The position numbers and the translations under genes were made by a program. From Pelagibius sp. (GTDB lineage: Bacteria > Pseudomonadota > Alphaproteobacteria > Kiloniellales > Kiloniellaceae), in contig JANQMC010000012.1 of NCBI GenBank assembly GCA_028280305.1, positions 124,001 through 188,000 on the forward strand: a DNA stretch of 64,000 bases, read 5' to 3'. This document shows, in pieces, positions 38,090 through 47,600 of the stretch. Position 1 is the stretch's first letter; each line of letters opens with the position of its first letter. A model generated the notes under the pieces. It saw nothing but the letters and a program-made list of their open reading frames with translations, made no database searches and had not been told where the DNA came from.

Positions 38090-38398
38090 TCAGTCCGCGG
38101 CCCGCCGGCGTCCGCTGAGGGCAGGGTGGTCGTCATTGGCGGCACCGGGAAGCGCAATCTGGCCGCCCGCTCCGTCGGCCAGCCGGTGGACCCTCGCCCG
38201 AACCCGCTTGAGGCCCGCCCGATTTTGGCGGTTGCGGCCGAAGCGCCGCAAGGCACGCCAGCCGACGACGGCACTGATGATGCCCAGCCACATGTAGGGA
38301 TACCACCAGGGCATCAGGACAACGAAGTCGTGAAGCAGGAGGTAGTAGGGATCGGATTCTGCATTGGGCCCATAGAGCCACTGCAATACTGAAAGCAT
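38090..38398 (-). CDS. Possible small membrane protein
   Basis: A 102-residue frame with a Trp/Tyr-rich hydrophobic N-terminal half (LHDFVVLMPWWYPYMWLGII) and a basic, disordered C-terminal half rich in Arg. The composition of the first 50 residues looks like a real membrane segment. The tail could be out-of-frame-like sequence. An AT-rich island directly upstream (38440-38570) would serve as promoter. No family is recognised. Confidence 0.45.
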   Translation of the reverse strand: MLSVLQWLYGPNAESDPYYLLLHDFVVLMPWWYPYMWLGIISAVVGWRALRRFGRNRQNRAGLKRVRARVHRLADGAGGQIALPGAANDDHPALSGRRRAAD

Positions 38399-38439
38399 CG
38401 CCCCGTCTTCCGTTCCATTAAATCGGCAGCTTGCATCAA

Positions 38440-38570
38440 AATAAGAAGTGGTAAGAATTTATGGGCTTATTAACAAAATGTCAATTAAAAATTTATTATT
38501 TGTTAACCATAATCGTCTTTATTTGATATAAATTTAAATAAAAGTAGATTTAATACTTATAAGAATTCGG
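38440..38570. other. AT-rich island upstream of the small membrane protein gene
   Basis: About 130 bases composed almost entirely of A and T (for example AATTAAAAATTTATTATTTG) in a strongly GC-rich neighbourhood. It lies between the start of the 38398 gene and the 3' end of the 38601 gene, both on the minus strand. It is suited to bind an AT-preferring silencer such as MucR, or to serve as a promoter. I see no terminator or gene in it. Confidence 0.7.
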
Positions 38571-38600
38571 CGCGGAGTTTTTGAGGCGTTGGCCTTCAGC

Positions 38601-39086
38601 CTATTCGCCGAAGCCGCAGGCCCAGCGGTTGTAGTCTTCTTTTGCCGGAATACCTGGCGCGGCGGGCTCGATATGGCTGAGCCCCAGCGTCATCAGGTCC
38701 GCGGAACCGTCGATCGCGGCCAGCGTGTCGACATAGTTCAAGCGGCCGCGATAGTACATCCGCGGGTTCTCGGGGATCACTTTGATCGGCGGCAGTTCCG
38801 ACATGTGACCGCTCGCGCGATCAAGCAGAAACAGCTCGACGGGCGTGCCGGCCTGCCAGAGTGTCGGTCCGAGCGTGACCACCAGCATTTCCTCGCTCTT
38901 ATAGGCGCGGGACTGGCCGTCGAGTATGTAGCCCCAGCCGCGCCAGCATTCGGTCTTTTGGCCGGCGGAGAGACCTTGAGCCGAAGCGGGTGCTTCGGCG
39001 CCGCCGACCAGTCCGAGACCGAAAACCAATGCCAGGCAAGCGAGGCGAAAAAAAACGGACGAAACGGGGGTGAAGACCCGGTGCAT
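38601..39086 (-). CDS. Secreted hypothetical protein
   Basis: A 161-residue protein with an N-terminal signal peptide (FFRLACLALVFGLGLVGG, cleavage likely after ASA near residue 36). The mature part has two Cys, in ECWRGWGY and WACGFGE at its two ends, which could form one disulfide. No family is recognised. The ATG is one base after the DksA-like gene stop, so the two are co-transcribed. An upstream in-frame start would overlap that gene. Confidence 0.65.
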   Translation of the reverse strand: MHRVFTPVSSVFFRLACLALVFGLGLVGGAEAPASAQGLSAGQKTECWRGWGYILDGQSRAYKSEEMLVVTLGPTLWQAGTPVELFLLDRASGHMSELPPIKVIPENPRMYYRGRLNYVDTLAAIDGSADLMTLGLSHIEPAAPGIPAKEDYNRWACGFGE

Positions 39087-39087
39087 C

Positions 39088-39447
39088 CTAATGGCTGCCC
39101 GTGGCGCCGGCGCAGTCGACGCAGGTCGGCAGGGTCGGATCCAGTTCCAGACGCCTGAGCGGAATTTGCTCACCGCAGGTGACGCAGTAGCCATAGTCCC
39201 CCGACTCGATCCGTTTCAGGCTTGCTTCGATACGCTGAAGTTCAGCCTTACGGCGGCGTTCAGCCTCAAGCGACATGGCCTGACCTTGAAGCGCATCCAT
39301 TCTTGACAGCCTGCCAACCCTGGTCTGATCAAGTTCAACCGGCCTGCGGCTTTCCGCGCTGTTTGCTGCCAGATCCAACAGTTCGACGCGGCGTTGGACC
39401 AAGCGCTCGCGAAAAGCGGCAAGGTCGAACTGGATCGGTTCACTCAT
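39088..39447 (-). CDS. DksA/TraR-family zinc-finger protein
   Basis: A 119-residue protein of the DksA/TraR C4 family. The N-terminal half is a helical hairpin (FRERLVQRRVELLDLAANSA ... RRRKAELQRIEASLKRI). The C-terminal half is the zinc finger YCVTCGEQIPLRRLELDPT with a second CVDCA pair. DksA proteins bind RNA polymerase through the secondary channel; short relatives like this are less well defined. The start is the ATG complementary to 39445-39447. Confidence 0.85.
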   Translation of the reverse strand: MSEPIQFDLAAFRERLVQRRVELLDLAANSAESRRPVELDQTRVGRLSRMDALQGQAMSLEAERRRKAELQRIEASLKRIESGDYGYCVTCGEQIPLRRLELDPTLPTCVDCAGATGSH

Positions 39448-39761
39448 GCCCCATGATGGCGCTGGCCGTTTCACACTACAAGGGATTTGCCCGCGGAACG
39501 ACCGGCGGCGCTGTGCAGGAGCTGGGCGCCAAAAATCGGCGTCGGACGTTCGAAGAGGCATGATGTCTGGAAGGGGTGCCTGCGGGAACTGAAGAGCCCC
39601 GGCCGTCTTCGGGGGTTGGTAGACATGAAGTCGTACAGGGAGGCAGGGTCTCAAATCCCCGCAGGCATACCCTGAGTGAAAAGGTACGGGTGGGTTTGTT
39701 TAAGCAGGGTGATTTTTTTGTGTCAAGGCAGGGAGTTAGCGCTCTAAAGGGTTATTTCTCT
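39448..39761. other. Gap without a supportable gene
   Basis: These 314 bases lie between the DksA-like gene start and a small membrane-protein gene, both minus strand. No frame has family support and no strong hairpin is visible. It presumably carries the DksA-like gene promoter. Confidence 0.5.
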
Positions 39762-39995
39762 TCAGATTTCCGGCCCGCGGTGATGTTCGTCGTCATGGCC
39801 CTGCCGGCTTGAATAGAACACCAGGAACATCAGCCCGCCGCCCAGCAAGAGGGAAAAAACGCAGGCGAGGGAGAGAGCGATCATGCCATGAAGGCTGATG
39901 TCGAGTCCGCCCCGACTCCACCAGAAGAACAGGGCGCCGATCAAGGCGGCGGTCGCAAGAACGCCGGGCACGGCGATGCGCCAGAATATCTTCAC
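39762..39995 (-). CDS. Small two-helix membrane protein of unknown function
   Basis: A 77-residue protein with two transmembrane helices (RIAVPGVLATAALIGALFFW and GMIALSLACVFSLLLGGGLM). A His-rich C terminus (RQGHDDEHHRGPEI) could bind metal. The start codon is GTG complementary to 39993-39995, with AGGAG upstream. The size and layout are common for alphaproteobacterial small membrane proteins, but no named family is recognised. Confidence 0.6.
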   Translation of the reverse strand: MKIFWRIAVPGVLATAALIGALFFWWSRGGLDISLHGMIALSLACVFSLLLGGGLMFLVFYSSRQGHDDEHHRGPEI

Positions 39996-40117
39996 GGGAC
40001 TTTGCGACTCCTGGATAAAAAAGAAAGGTTTTGGACCAAAGGCTTAGAGCTGCATCGCCTGCTATGGTGAACCTTTGTGCCGATCTCCGTCCAGCGCTTT
40101 TTTGGCGCAGTTTTCCG

Positions 40118-40145
40118 TTGCCCTTTTGGCGCAGGACGCTATAAC
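40118..40145 (+). promoter_or_regulatory. Putative promoter of the tRNA-Leu pair
   Basis: TTGCCC at 40118-40123 and TATAAC at 40140-40145 are 16 bases apart, 39 bases before the first tRNA-Leu. The motif TTTTGGCGCAG occurs twice around it (40100-40110 and 40124-40134). Confidence 0.5.
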
Positions 40146-40183
40146 ACCGCCTTCGAGCCGGTGGCCATGACCAGCGGAAATCT

Positions 40184-40270
40184 GCGGCTGTGGCGGAATC
40201 GGTAGACGCGCAGCGTTGAGGGCGCTGTGGGGGAAACCCCGTGGAGGTTCAAGTCCTCTCAGCCGCACCA
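40184..40270 (+). tRNA. tRNA-Leu (anticodon GAG)
   Basis: An 87-base class II tRNA with encoded CCA. The acceptor arm GCGGCTG pairs with CAGCCGC. The anticodon arm CAGCG-TTGAGGG-CGCTG reads GAG. The long variable arm is TGGGGGAAACCCCG, and the T loop is TTCAAGT. Confidence 0.95.
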
Positions 40271-40325
40271 TCTGGCCCCAAGTGCTCGGATCGTGGGAGT
40301 GGACGATATCCCTCCTGACAGCGTT

Positions 40326-40412
40326 GCGGCTGTGGCGGAATTGGTAGACGCGCTAGCTTCAGGTGCTAGTTTCCGTACGGAAGTGGAGGTTCGAGTCCTC
40401 TCAGCCGCACCA
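40326..40412 (+). tRNA. tRNA-Leu (anticodon CAG)
   Basis: An 87-base class II tRNA with the same acceptor, D and T arms as the GAG gene 55 bases upstream. The anticodon arm CTAGC-TTCAGGT-GCTAG reads CAG, and the variable arm is TTTCCGTACGGAAG. The pair probably arose by duplication. Confidence 0.95.
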
Positions 40413-40703
40413 AACTCTCTCCCGACAGGTGGTTTGAGACCGAGATCCGGCATTGCCGGCTCCCGCACCTTGCGTTAGCGCTTCCTTAGCGCCTGACAGG
40501 CACCTTGGCGGCAGCATTGCTGCGCACTGGTACTTCAGCTGCGAATTCCCATATCATGGCTAAGTCGGGGAAGTGGTGCATGGGGTCGTTTGCAGGCCCT
40601 CGTTTGCATGGGTGGACGGTCTTGGCCGGCCGGCGCGAAGCCGGGGCGAGGCCGAACAGGCATCTGGCGGTGATCAAGCTGCCACCAGGAGGGATTGGGA
40701 GAC

Positions 40704-42137
40704 TTGTCTGAGAACAAGCAGGTGAGCTTTGGCACAAGGCTACGGAACTATTTCCTTGCCGGTGTGCTGGTCACCGCGCCCGCCGGCATCACCTTCTGGC
40801 TGACCTGGCGGGTCATTACCTTCATCGACAACCGGGTCACGCCGATAATTCCGCCGCAGTGGAATCCGGAGACCTATCTGCCCTTCGGTGTTCCCGGGCT
40901 CGGTCTTATCGTGGCTCTGTTGTTCCTTGTTCTCGTGGGCTTCCTGGCGGCCGGCTATGTCGGCCGGCTCACCATGTCTTTTGGCGAGCGCATCGTCGGC
41001 CGCCTGCCGGTGATCCGGTCGGTCTACAGTTGGACCAAGCAACTCCTTGAGACGGTGCTTTCCCAGTCTTCCACCGCCTTTCGCGAGGTCGTTCTGATCG
41101 AATACCCGCGGCGTGGGTGTTGGGCGGTTGGTTTCATCACCGGCGAAACGGTGGGTGAGGTTCAGCACCTGACCGCCGAGACTGTTTTCAATGTCTTCAT
41201 CCCGGCAACGCCCAACCCAACGACGGGTTTTCTGCTTTTCGTCCCGCGCGAGGATGTCCATCACCTGGACCTGACGGTGGAAGAGGGTATCAAGCTGGTC
41301 ATCTCCAGCGGCATCGTGATTCCGGACCGGGAACACGAAGGAGAGGAGGCCACGCTCGACGCCGAGGCCGCTAAGGCACAGGTGGAGGCGCAGGCCGAGA
41401 AGACCTTGGGCAAGAAGGGCAACCTGCGCCGCCGCAAGAAAGCGCCGCCGAAAAAACGGGCCGGTTTCATCACCCGGCTGCGCAACTATTTCTTTGCCGG
41501 TGTACTGGTGACCGCGCCGATCGCCATCACGGTTTGGCTGGCCTGGGAGTTCGTATCCTTCGTCGACAGCCGGGTGGTGCGCCACATTCCGGCACAATGG
41601 AACCCCGAGACCTATCTGCCCTTCAGTCTGCCGGGACTGGGCGTCCTGGTCATCGTGGTCGGACTCATTCTTGTCGGTTTCCTGACCGCCGGTTTGGTCG
41701 GACGGTCGCTGATCGCCAGCGGCGAGCGCCTGCTGGCGCAGATGCCGGTGATCCGCAGCCTATACAGTGCCGTAAAGCAGATCCTGGAAACCGTGTTCAA
41801 GGAACAGTCCCAGGCGTTCCGCGAGGTGGTGTTGCTTGAATACCCGCGGCCGGACTGCTGGGCACTTGGCTTCATCACCGGGCCGGCAGAGCACGGCATT
41901 CAGCATTGGACGCCCGAAGATACGGTGAACATTTTTCTGCCGACCACCCCGAACCCGACATCCGGCTTCCTACTCTTCCTGCCGCGCAATGAGGTTCAGA
42001 GCCTGACGATGACCGTCGAAGAGGGCATCAAGATGGTGGTGTCCGGCGGTATTGTCACGCCGCCCGACCGGCGCCCCTCAGTGGTCGAGGATGCTGCGAC
42101 GGACGAGAGTCAGCCACCGCTCGCTCACAGCGGCTAA
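40704..42137 (+). CDS. Tandem-duplicated DUF502 membrane protein
   Basis: A 477-residue protein made of two complete DUF502 units (about residues 9-215 and 250-460). A basic linker with RRRKKAPPKKR joins them. Each unit has two transmembrane helices near its start (RLRNYFLAGVLVTAPAGITF and RLRNYFFAGVLVTAPIAITV, each followed by PGLG hydrophobic stretches). PVIRSVYS/PVIRSLYS, FREVVL.EYPR, GFITG and TPNPT.GFLLF occur in both halves. Single-domain relatives are usually about 200-240 residues, so this is a fusion by duplication. Function is unknown. A TTG start at 40704 suits the AGGAGG at 40687-40692 better than the TTG at 40695. Confidence 0.85.
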   Translation: MSENKQVSFGTRLRNYFLAGVLVTAPAGITFWLTWRVITFIDNRVTPIIPPQWNPETYLPFGVPGLGLIVALLFLVLVGFLAAGYVGRLTMSFGERIVGRLPVIRSVYSWTKQLLETVLSQSSTAFREVVLIEYPRRGCWAVGFITGETVGEVQHLTAETVFNVFIPATPNPTTGFLLFVPREDVHHLDLTVEEGIKLVISSGIVIPDREHEGEEATLDAEAAKAQVEAQAEKTLGKKGNLRRRKKAPPKKRAGFITRLRNYFFAGVLVTAPIAITVWLAWEFVSFVDSRVVRHIPAQWNPETYLPFSLPGLGVLVIVVGLILVGFLTAGLVGRSLIASGERLLAQMPVIRSLYSAVKQILETVFKEQSQAFREVVLLEYPRPDCWALGFITGPAEHGIQHWTPEDTVNIFLPTTPNPTSGFLLFLPRNEVQSLTMTVEEGIKMVVSGGIVTPPDRRPSVVEDAATDESQPPLAHSG

Positions 42138-42151
42138 GCGTTTTTCAGGCC

Positions 42152-44284
42152 CTACCCTGACCGCAGGAATTTCACCGCCGCATCGCGCTCGAAGAGATAG
42201 AGCAGGACCCTGAGGGCCTGACCGCGTGGTGCTTCCAGTTCGGGATCCTTGTCCAGGATCAGCCTCGCATCGTCGCGGGCTGTGGCCAACAGATCGCCGT
42301 GGGTTGCAAGGTCGGCCAAACGGAATTCCGGCAGGCCGCTCTGACGCACCCCGAGCAGCTCGCCGGCGCCGCGCAGGCGCAGGTCCTCTTCGGCGATGCG
42401 GAAACCGTCGTCGGTTTCCCGCAGGATCTGAAGGCGGGCCTTGGCGGTTTCGCCCAGAGGCCCCTGCCAGAGCAGCAGGCAGGAGGACTTGTCGGCACCA
42501 CGGCCGACACGGCCGCGGAGTTGGTGCAACTGCGCCAGGCCGAAACGCTCGGCATGCTCGATGACCATGATGGTGGCCTTGGGCACGTCGACGCCGACTT
42601 CGACCACGGTGGTGGCGACCAGAACCCCGGTCTCGCCGGCGGCAAAGCGCTCCATCACCGCATCCTTTTCCGCGCCCTTCATGCGGCCGTGGACCAAGCC
42701 CACATTATCGCCGAAATGATGGGCGAGGGCGCGGTGGCGGTCCTCCGCGGCGGCCAAGTCGCTGTTTTCCGACTCCTCGACAAGCGGACAGATCCAATAG
42801 ACCTGGGCGCCCTTGGCCAGGGCACGTTCCACGGCGGTGACCACTTCCGGCAGGCGGTCTAGGGAGAGGGTCACGGTATCGATCGGTTGGCGGCCCGGCG
42901 GCCTTTCGGTCAGGCGTGAGGAATCCATATCGCCATAGGCCGTCAGCATCAGGGTGCGCGGGATCGGTGTGGCCGTCATGACGAGCACGTCGACAGCCTG
43001 GCCCTTGCCGGTAAGGGTCAAACGCTGATGGACGCCGAAGCGGTGCTGCTCGTCGATCACCGCCATGGCGAGGTCGCGAAAGGCAACATCCTCCTGAAAC
43101 AGAGCATGGGTGCCGACGACGAGGTCGGTTTCACCCTCGGCGAGGCCGGCGAGAATAGCCGCGCGCGCCTTGCCTTTGTCGCGCCCGGTGAGCAAAGCCA
43201 GCTTCACCCCGGCTGCTTCGGCCAGCGGGGCGATGGTTTTGAAGTGTTGCCGGGCAAGAATTTCGGTCGGCGCCATGAGCGCCGCCTGGCTCCCGGCCTC
43301 GACCGCCGCGAGCATGGCCAGCAGGGCGACCACGGTCTTGCCGCTGCCCACGTCGCCTTGGAGCAGCCGCAGCATGCGGTGTTCCGCCGTCATGTCGCCG
43401 GTGATTTCGGCGACGGCCTGGCGCTGCGATCCGGTCAGGGCGAAAGGCAGGCTTGTCAGCACCCTTTCCTGCAGGTGGCCGCTGCCCTTCAGACGGCGGC
43501 CCTTTTGCCGCAGTTGGCGGTCGCGCACCAGGGCGATGGCCAGTTGGTTGGCCAGCAATTCGTCATAGGCGAGACGCCGCCGGGGCAGCGCGAGTGTGGA
43601 AAGATCGGCCTCATCCCTGGGGGCATGAACCCGTCCCAGGGCGTCGTGCCAGTCGGGCCAGCCTTCCCGATCCTTTTGGGCCGGGTTGAGCCACTCCGGC
43701 AGGGAAGGCGCGCGTTCCACGGCGGCATGAACGGCCTTGCTCACGACTTTCAGGCTGAGGCCGGCGGTAAGGGGGTAAACGGGCTCTACCGCCCGCAGGC
43801 TCTCGGCTTCCTCCGGTCCGGCGATATGATCCGGATGGGTCATCTGAAGGCGGTCGTTGAAGACCTCCACCTTGCCGCTCACCACCCGTGTCTGACCGGG
43901 CGGCAGCATCTTCATCAGGTAATCGCGGTGGGCGTGAAAGAACACCAGTTCCAACGCCGCCGTCGCGTCGTGACAAAGCACGCGGTAGGGCTGGCGGCGG
44001 GTCGGCGGCGCGCGGTGTTCGCCCACCTCGATGGTGAGGGTGGCGATGCGTCCGGGGATGACCTCGGCGAGGGGCGGCCCGTAGCGCCGGTCGATGATAC
44101 CGCTCGGCAGGTGCCAGCTGAGATCGATCACCGCCGGACCGGCGACCAGGCTCTCAAACAGCTTGGCATAGCGCGGCCCGACGCCGGGCAGGCTGGTGGC
44201 GGGGGCAAAGAGCGGAAAGAGGATTTCGGGGCGCACAGGTCTGGACGGGTCTATCGAAGAGGCTGGCCGGGAAGTGCCTGACAA
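42152..44284 (-). CDS. recG: ATP-dependent DNA helicase RecG
   Basis: A 710-residue superfamily 2 helicase that remodels stalled forks and Holliday junctions. The N-terminal wedge/OB region precedes Walker A (LQGDVGSGKTVVALLAM), MAPTEILARQHF, the VIDEQHRFG box and TATPIPRTL. The C-terminal helicase half includes ATTVVEVGVDVPKATIMVIE and QLRGRVGRG. The start is a TTG at 44284 with no ribosome-binding site (CACCTC lies upstream). A promoter only a few bases upstream suggests near-leaderless translation. It diverges from sdhE. Confidence 0.95.
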   Translation of the reverse strand: MSGTSRPASSIDPSRPVRPEILFPLFAPATSLPGVGPRYAKLFESLVAGPAVIDLSWHLPSGIIDRRYGPPLAEVIPGRIATLTIEVGEHRAPPTRRQPYRVLCHDATAALELVFFHAHRDYLMKMLPPGQTRVVSGKVEVFNDRLQMTHPDHIAGPEEAESLRAVEPVYPLTAGLSLKVVSKAVHAAVERAPSLPEWLNPAQKDREGWPDWHDALGRVHAPRDEADLSTLALPRRRLAYDELLANQLAIALVRDRQLRQKGRRLKGSGHLQERVLTSLPFALTGSQRQAVAEITGDMTAEHRMLRLLQGDVGSGKTVVALLAMLAAVEAGSQAALMAPTEILARQHFKTIAPLAEAAGVKLALLTGRDKGKARAAILAGLAEGETDLVVGTHALFQEDVAFRDLAMAVIDEQHRFGVHQRLTLTGKGQAVDVLVMTATPIPRTLMLTAYGDMDSSRLTERPPGRQPIDTVTLSLDRLPEVVTAVERALAKGAQVYWICPLVEESENSDLAAAEDRHRALAHHFGDNVGLVHGRMKGAEKDAVMERFAAGETGVLVATTVVEVGVDVPKATIMVIEHAERFGLAQLHQLRGRVGRGADKSSCLLLWQGPLGETAKARLQILRETDDGFRIAEEDLRLRGAGELLGVRQSGLPEFRLADLATHGDLLATARDDARLILDKDPELEAPRGQALRVLLYLFERDAAVKFLRSG

Positions 44285-44298
44285 AGAGGTGAGATCGC

Positions 44299-44326
44299 TC
44301 TATATCCTATGCCAAATCAAGGGCAA
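44299..44326 (-). promoter_or_regulatory. Putative promoter of recG
   Basis: On the minus strand TTGCCC (44321-44326) and TATAGA (44299-44304) are 16 bases apart. Transcription would start within about ten bases of the recG TTG. The same 46-base gap must hold the sdhE promoter. Confidence 0.4.
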
Positions 44327-44330
44327 TGAC

Positions 44331-44603
44331 ATGACCGAAACGATTGAAAACCGCCGCAAACGGCTGCGCTTCAGAAGCTGGCACCGTGGTACGCAGGAGA
44401 TGGACCTGCTGATCGGCAGTTTTGCCGACAGTCACCTGGGAGGTTTCGATTCCCAGCAACTCAGCCGTTTCGAGGCCCTGCTGGACGTGCCGGAGCCGGT
44501 CGTCTATGACTGGATTCTGGGCCGTACGCAACCGCCGACGGAGTTCGACCATGACGTCTTGCGGCTGCTGCTGGACTTCGAATACAAGCCTGTCAAACGC
44601 TAG
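44331..44603 (+). CDS. sdhE: FAD assembly factor SdhE (SDHAF2 homologue)
   Basis: A 90-residue helical protein that helps attach FAD covalently to succinate dehydrogenase. The diagnostic RGxxE motif appears in FRSWHRGTQEMDLLIGSFAD. The rest (FEALLDVPEPVVYDWI ... LLDFEYKP) fits the SdhE/DUF339 family. The start is the ATG at 44331. The recG, sdhE, mfd arrangement is typical of alphaproteobacteria and does not imply shared function. Confidence 0.93.
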   Translation: MTETIENRRKRLRFRSWHRGTQEMDLLIGSFADSHLGGFDSQQLSRFEALLDVPEPVVYDWILGRTQPPTEFDHDVLRLLLDFEYKPVKR

Positions 44604-44628
44604 CCAGCCTGAAGAAGATCCACAACCG

Positions 44629-47600
44629 ATGAGTGACCCTGTTTCCGCCCCGGCGCCAACGGACGATTCCGCGTCTGTGCGGCCAACAATCGCTTCCGCT
44701 GCACCTGGGGCCGATGCACTCTATCTGGCCGGCCTGCTGGAAGACGCGCCGGGCGGGCGTTGGCTGCATGTTGCGCGCGATGACGCCCAGGCCGCCCGCA
44801 TGGCCGATTCCCTGCGGTTCTTCGCGCCGGCGGTCGAGACCCTCGTTTTCCCGGCCTGGGATTGTCTGCCTTATGACCGGGTCAGTCCGCATCGAGACAT
44901 CGTTGCCCAGCGGTTGGATGTACTGACCCGGCTGATCGCACCGCGCGCGGCATCGCCTCAGGTCGTGATCACCACCGTCAACGCCTTGCTGCAGCGCGTG
45001 CCGCCACCGGAGGCGCTGGAAGGCCGGGTTCTGGAACTGCACGCCGGTCAAAACCTGCCGGCGGAGCGCCTGAACGGCTTCTTTGCCGAAAACGGCTACT
45101 ACCGGGTCGAGACCGTCAGCGAGCCCGGCGAGTTTGCGGTACGCGGCGGCATCGTTGACGTTTTCGCTCCCGGCCAGGCTCAGCCCCTGCGGTTGGATTT
45201 CTTCGGCGATGATCTGGAGACGCTGCGGCTTTTCGACCCCCTGACCCAGCGCACCACGGAGCAGGTCGAGGCGGTCACATTAAAGCCGGTCAGCGAGGTG
45301 ATTCTGGACCCGGCGGCAATCGAACGCTTTCGCACGGTCTACCGCTCGACCTTTGGCGCCGTGCGCGACGATCCCCTCTATGAAGCCGTCAGCGCCGGCA
45401 GGGTGCATCCCGGCATGGAACACTGGCTGCCGCTCTACCACGAACGCCTGGTGACCCTGCTCGACTATCTGCCGGAGGCCGGCGTGACCCTGGATCATCA
45501 GGCCAGCGAGGCACGGGATGCCCGGCTTGAGACGATCCTGGATTTCCATGACGCCCGTAAGCAGCTGGAAGGCGGTGGTGAGACCGGCGGCTGGGTCTAT
45601 AAGGCCATAGAGCCTGCCTTGCTCTATCTCGATGGGGCGGAGTGGGACCGGGTTCTGGCCGAGCGGCCCGGCGGCCAGTTCACGCCCTTTGCCGCGCCGG
45701 AAGGGGACGGGACCCGCGATGCCGGGGCGCTGCCCGGTCTCGATTTCGCAGAGCAACGCGCCGCCGGCACCGGCAATCTCTACGAAGCGGCGGACCAGCA
45801 GATCCGGCACCAGCAGAAGGCCGGACGCAGAGTCGTTTTGACGGCTTTCTCCGCCGGTGCGCTTGACCGTCTGGCGGCGCTGTTGAAAGAACACGGCGAG
45901 TTGGAGACCCGGCAGGTCGCGGCCTGGGCGGAGATAGCGGACCTGAAGCCCGGACAGCTCGGCCTCGCAATCCTGGAGATCGAACGCGGTTTTCGCCTGG
46001 GCGAGGTCCTCTTCCTGACGGAGCAGGATATCCTGGGCGAGCGCATTTCCCGCCCGACGGCGCGCAAGCGCCGGGCCGAGAATTTCCTGACCGAGATCTC
46101 CGACCTTCAAGAGAAGGATCTGGTGGTTCACGTCGACCACGGCATCGGCCGCTACGAAGGCCTCGAAACCCTCGATGTTGGTGGCGCGCCCCACGATTGC
46201 CTGAAGGTGATCTATCACGGCGGCGACAAGCTTTTCGTCCCGGTGGAAAACATCGAAGTGTTGTCGCGCTTCGGCGCCGACAACGAAACGGTGGATCTGG
46301 ACCGTCTCGGCGGGGTGAACTGGCAAACCCGCAAGGCGCGGGTGAAAGAACGTATTGCGGCCATGGCCCACGCCCTGATCGAGCTGGCTGCGGCCCGTGC
46401 CCTTAAGGGGGCCGAGGCCATGGAGAAACCGGAAGGCCTTTACGACGAGTTCTGCGCCCGCTTTCCTTTCCCCGAGACGGAGGACCAACTGCGGGCCATC
46501 GAGGAAACGGTCACCGACATGGCGGCGGGTAAACCGATGGACCGTCTGGTCTGCGGCGACGTTGGTTTCGGCAAGACGGAGGTCGCCCTGCGCGCGGCCT
46601 TTCTCGCCGTCATGGCCGGCAAGCAGGTCGCCGTGGTGGTGCCGACGACTTTGCTCTGCCGCCAGCACTTCCGGACTTTTAAGGAGCGCTTTGCCGGGCT
46701 GCCGGTGCAGATCCGCCAACTTTCCCGGCTCGTCAGCGCCAAGGAGGCCAATGAGACCAAGGCGGATCTCGCCAAGGGGCGCGTCGAGATCGTCGTCGGC
46801 ACCCATGCGGTGCTGGCCAAGTCCATGGCCTTCAAGGACCTCGGCCTGCTGATCGTCGATGAGGAACAGCACTTCGGCGTGAAGCAGAAGGAGCGTTTGA
46901 AGGCGCTGCGCGAAGATGTTCACGTGCTGACCCTGACGGCAACGCCCATTCCCCGGACGCTGCAGATGGCCATGTCCGGCGTGAAGGAGATGAGCCTGAT
47001 CGCCACGCCACCGGTCGACCGACTGGCGGTGCGGACCTTCGTATTGCCTTACGATCCGGTCATCGTGCGCGAGGCGATCCTCCGCGAACACTATCGCGGC
47101 GGCCAGACCTTCTATGTCTGTCCGAGACTGAAAGACCTGACCGAGCTCTTCGAGCGGCTGGAAAAGTTGGTGCCGGAGGTGAAGGTTGCGGTGGCCCACG
47201 GGCAGTTGCCGCCGACCCAGTTGGAAGCGGTGATGACCGACTTTTACGACCGCAAGTACGACATCCTGCTGTCCACCAACATCGTCGAATCCGGTCTCGA
47301 TATCCCGACCGCCAACACCATGATCATCCACCGCGCCGATATGTTCGGCCTGGCTCAGCTCTATCAGTTGCGAGGGCGGATCGGCCGCTCCAAGGTGCGG
47401 GCCTATGCCTATCTGACTCTGCCACCCGGCCGGATTCTGAGCGCCGCGGCCGAAAAGCGCCTGAACGTGATGCAGACGTTGGACAATCTGGGGGCCGGTT
47501 TCCAACTGGCGAGCCACGATCTGGATATCCGCGGGGCCGGCAATCTTTTGGGTGAGGAACAGTCAGGCCAGATTCGTGAAGTGGGGATTGAGCTTTACCA

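Noticed and set aside
45280..47517. 745-codon minus-strand frame opposite mfd
   Set aside because: Antisense shadow of mfd with no protein features.
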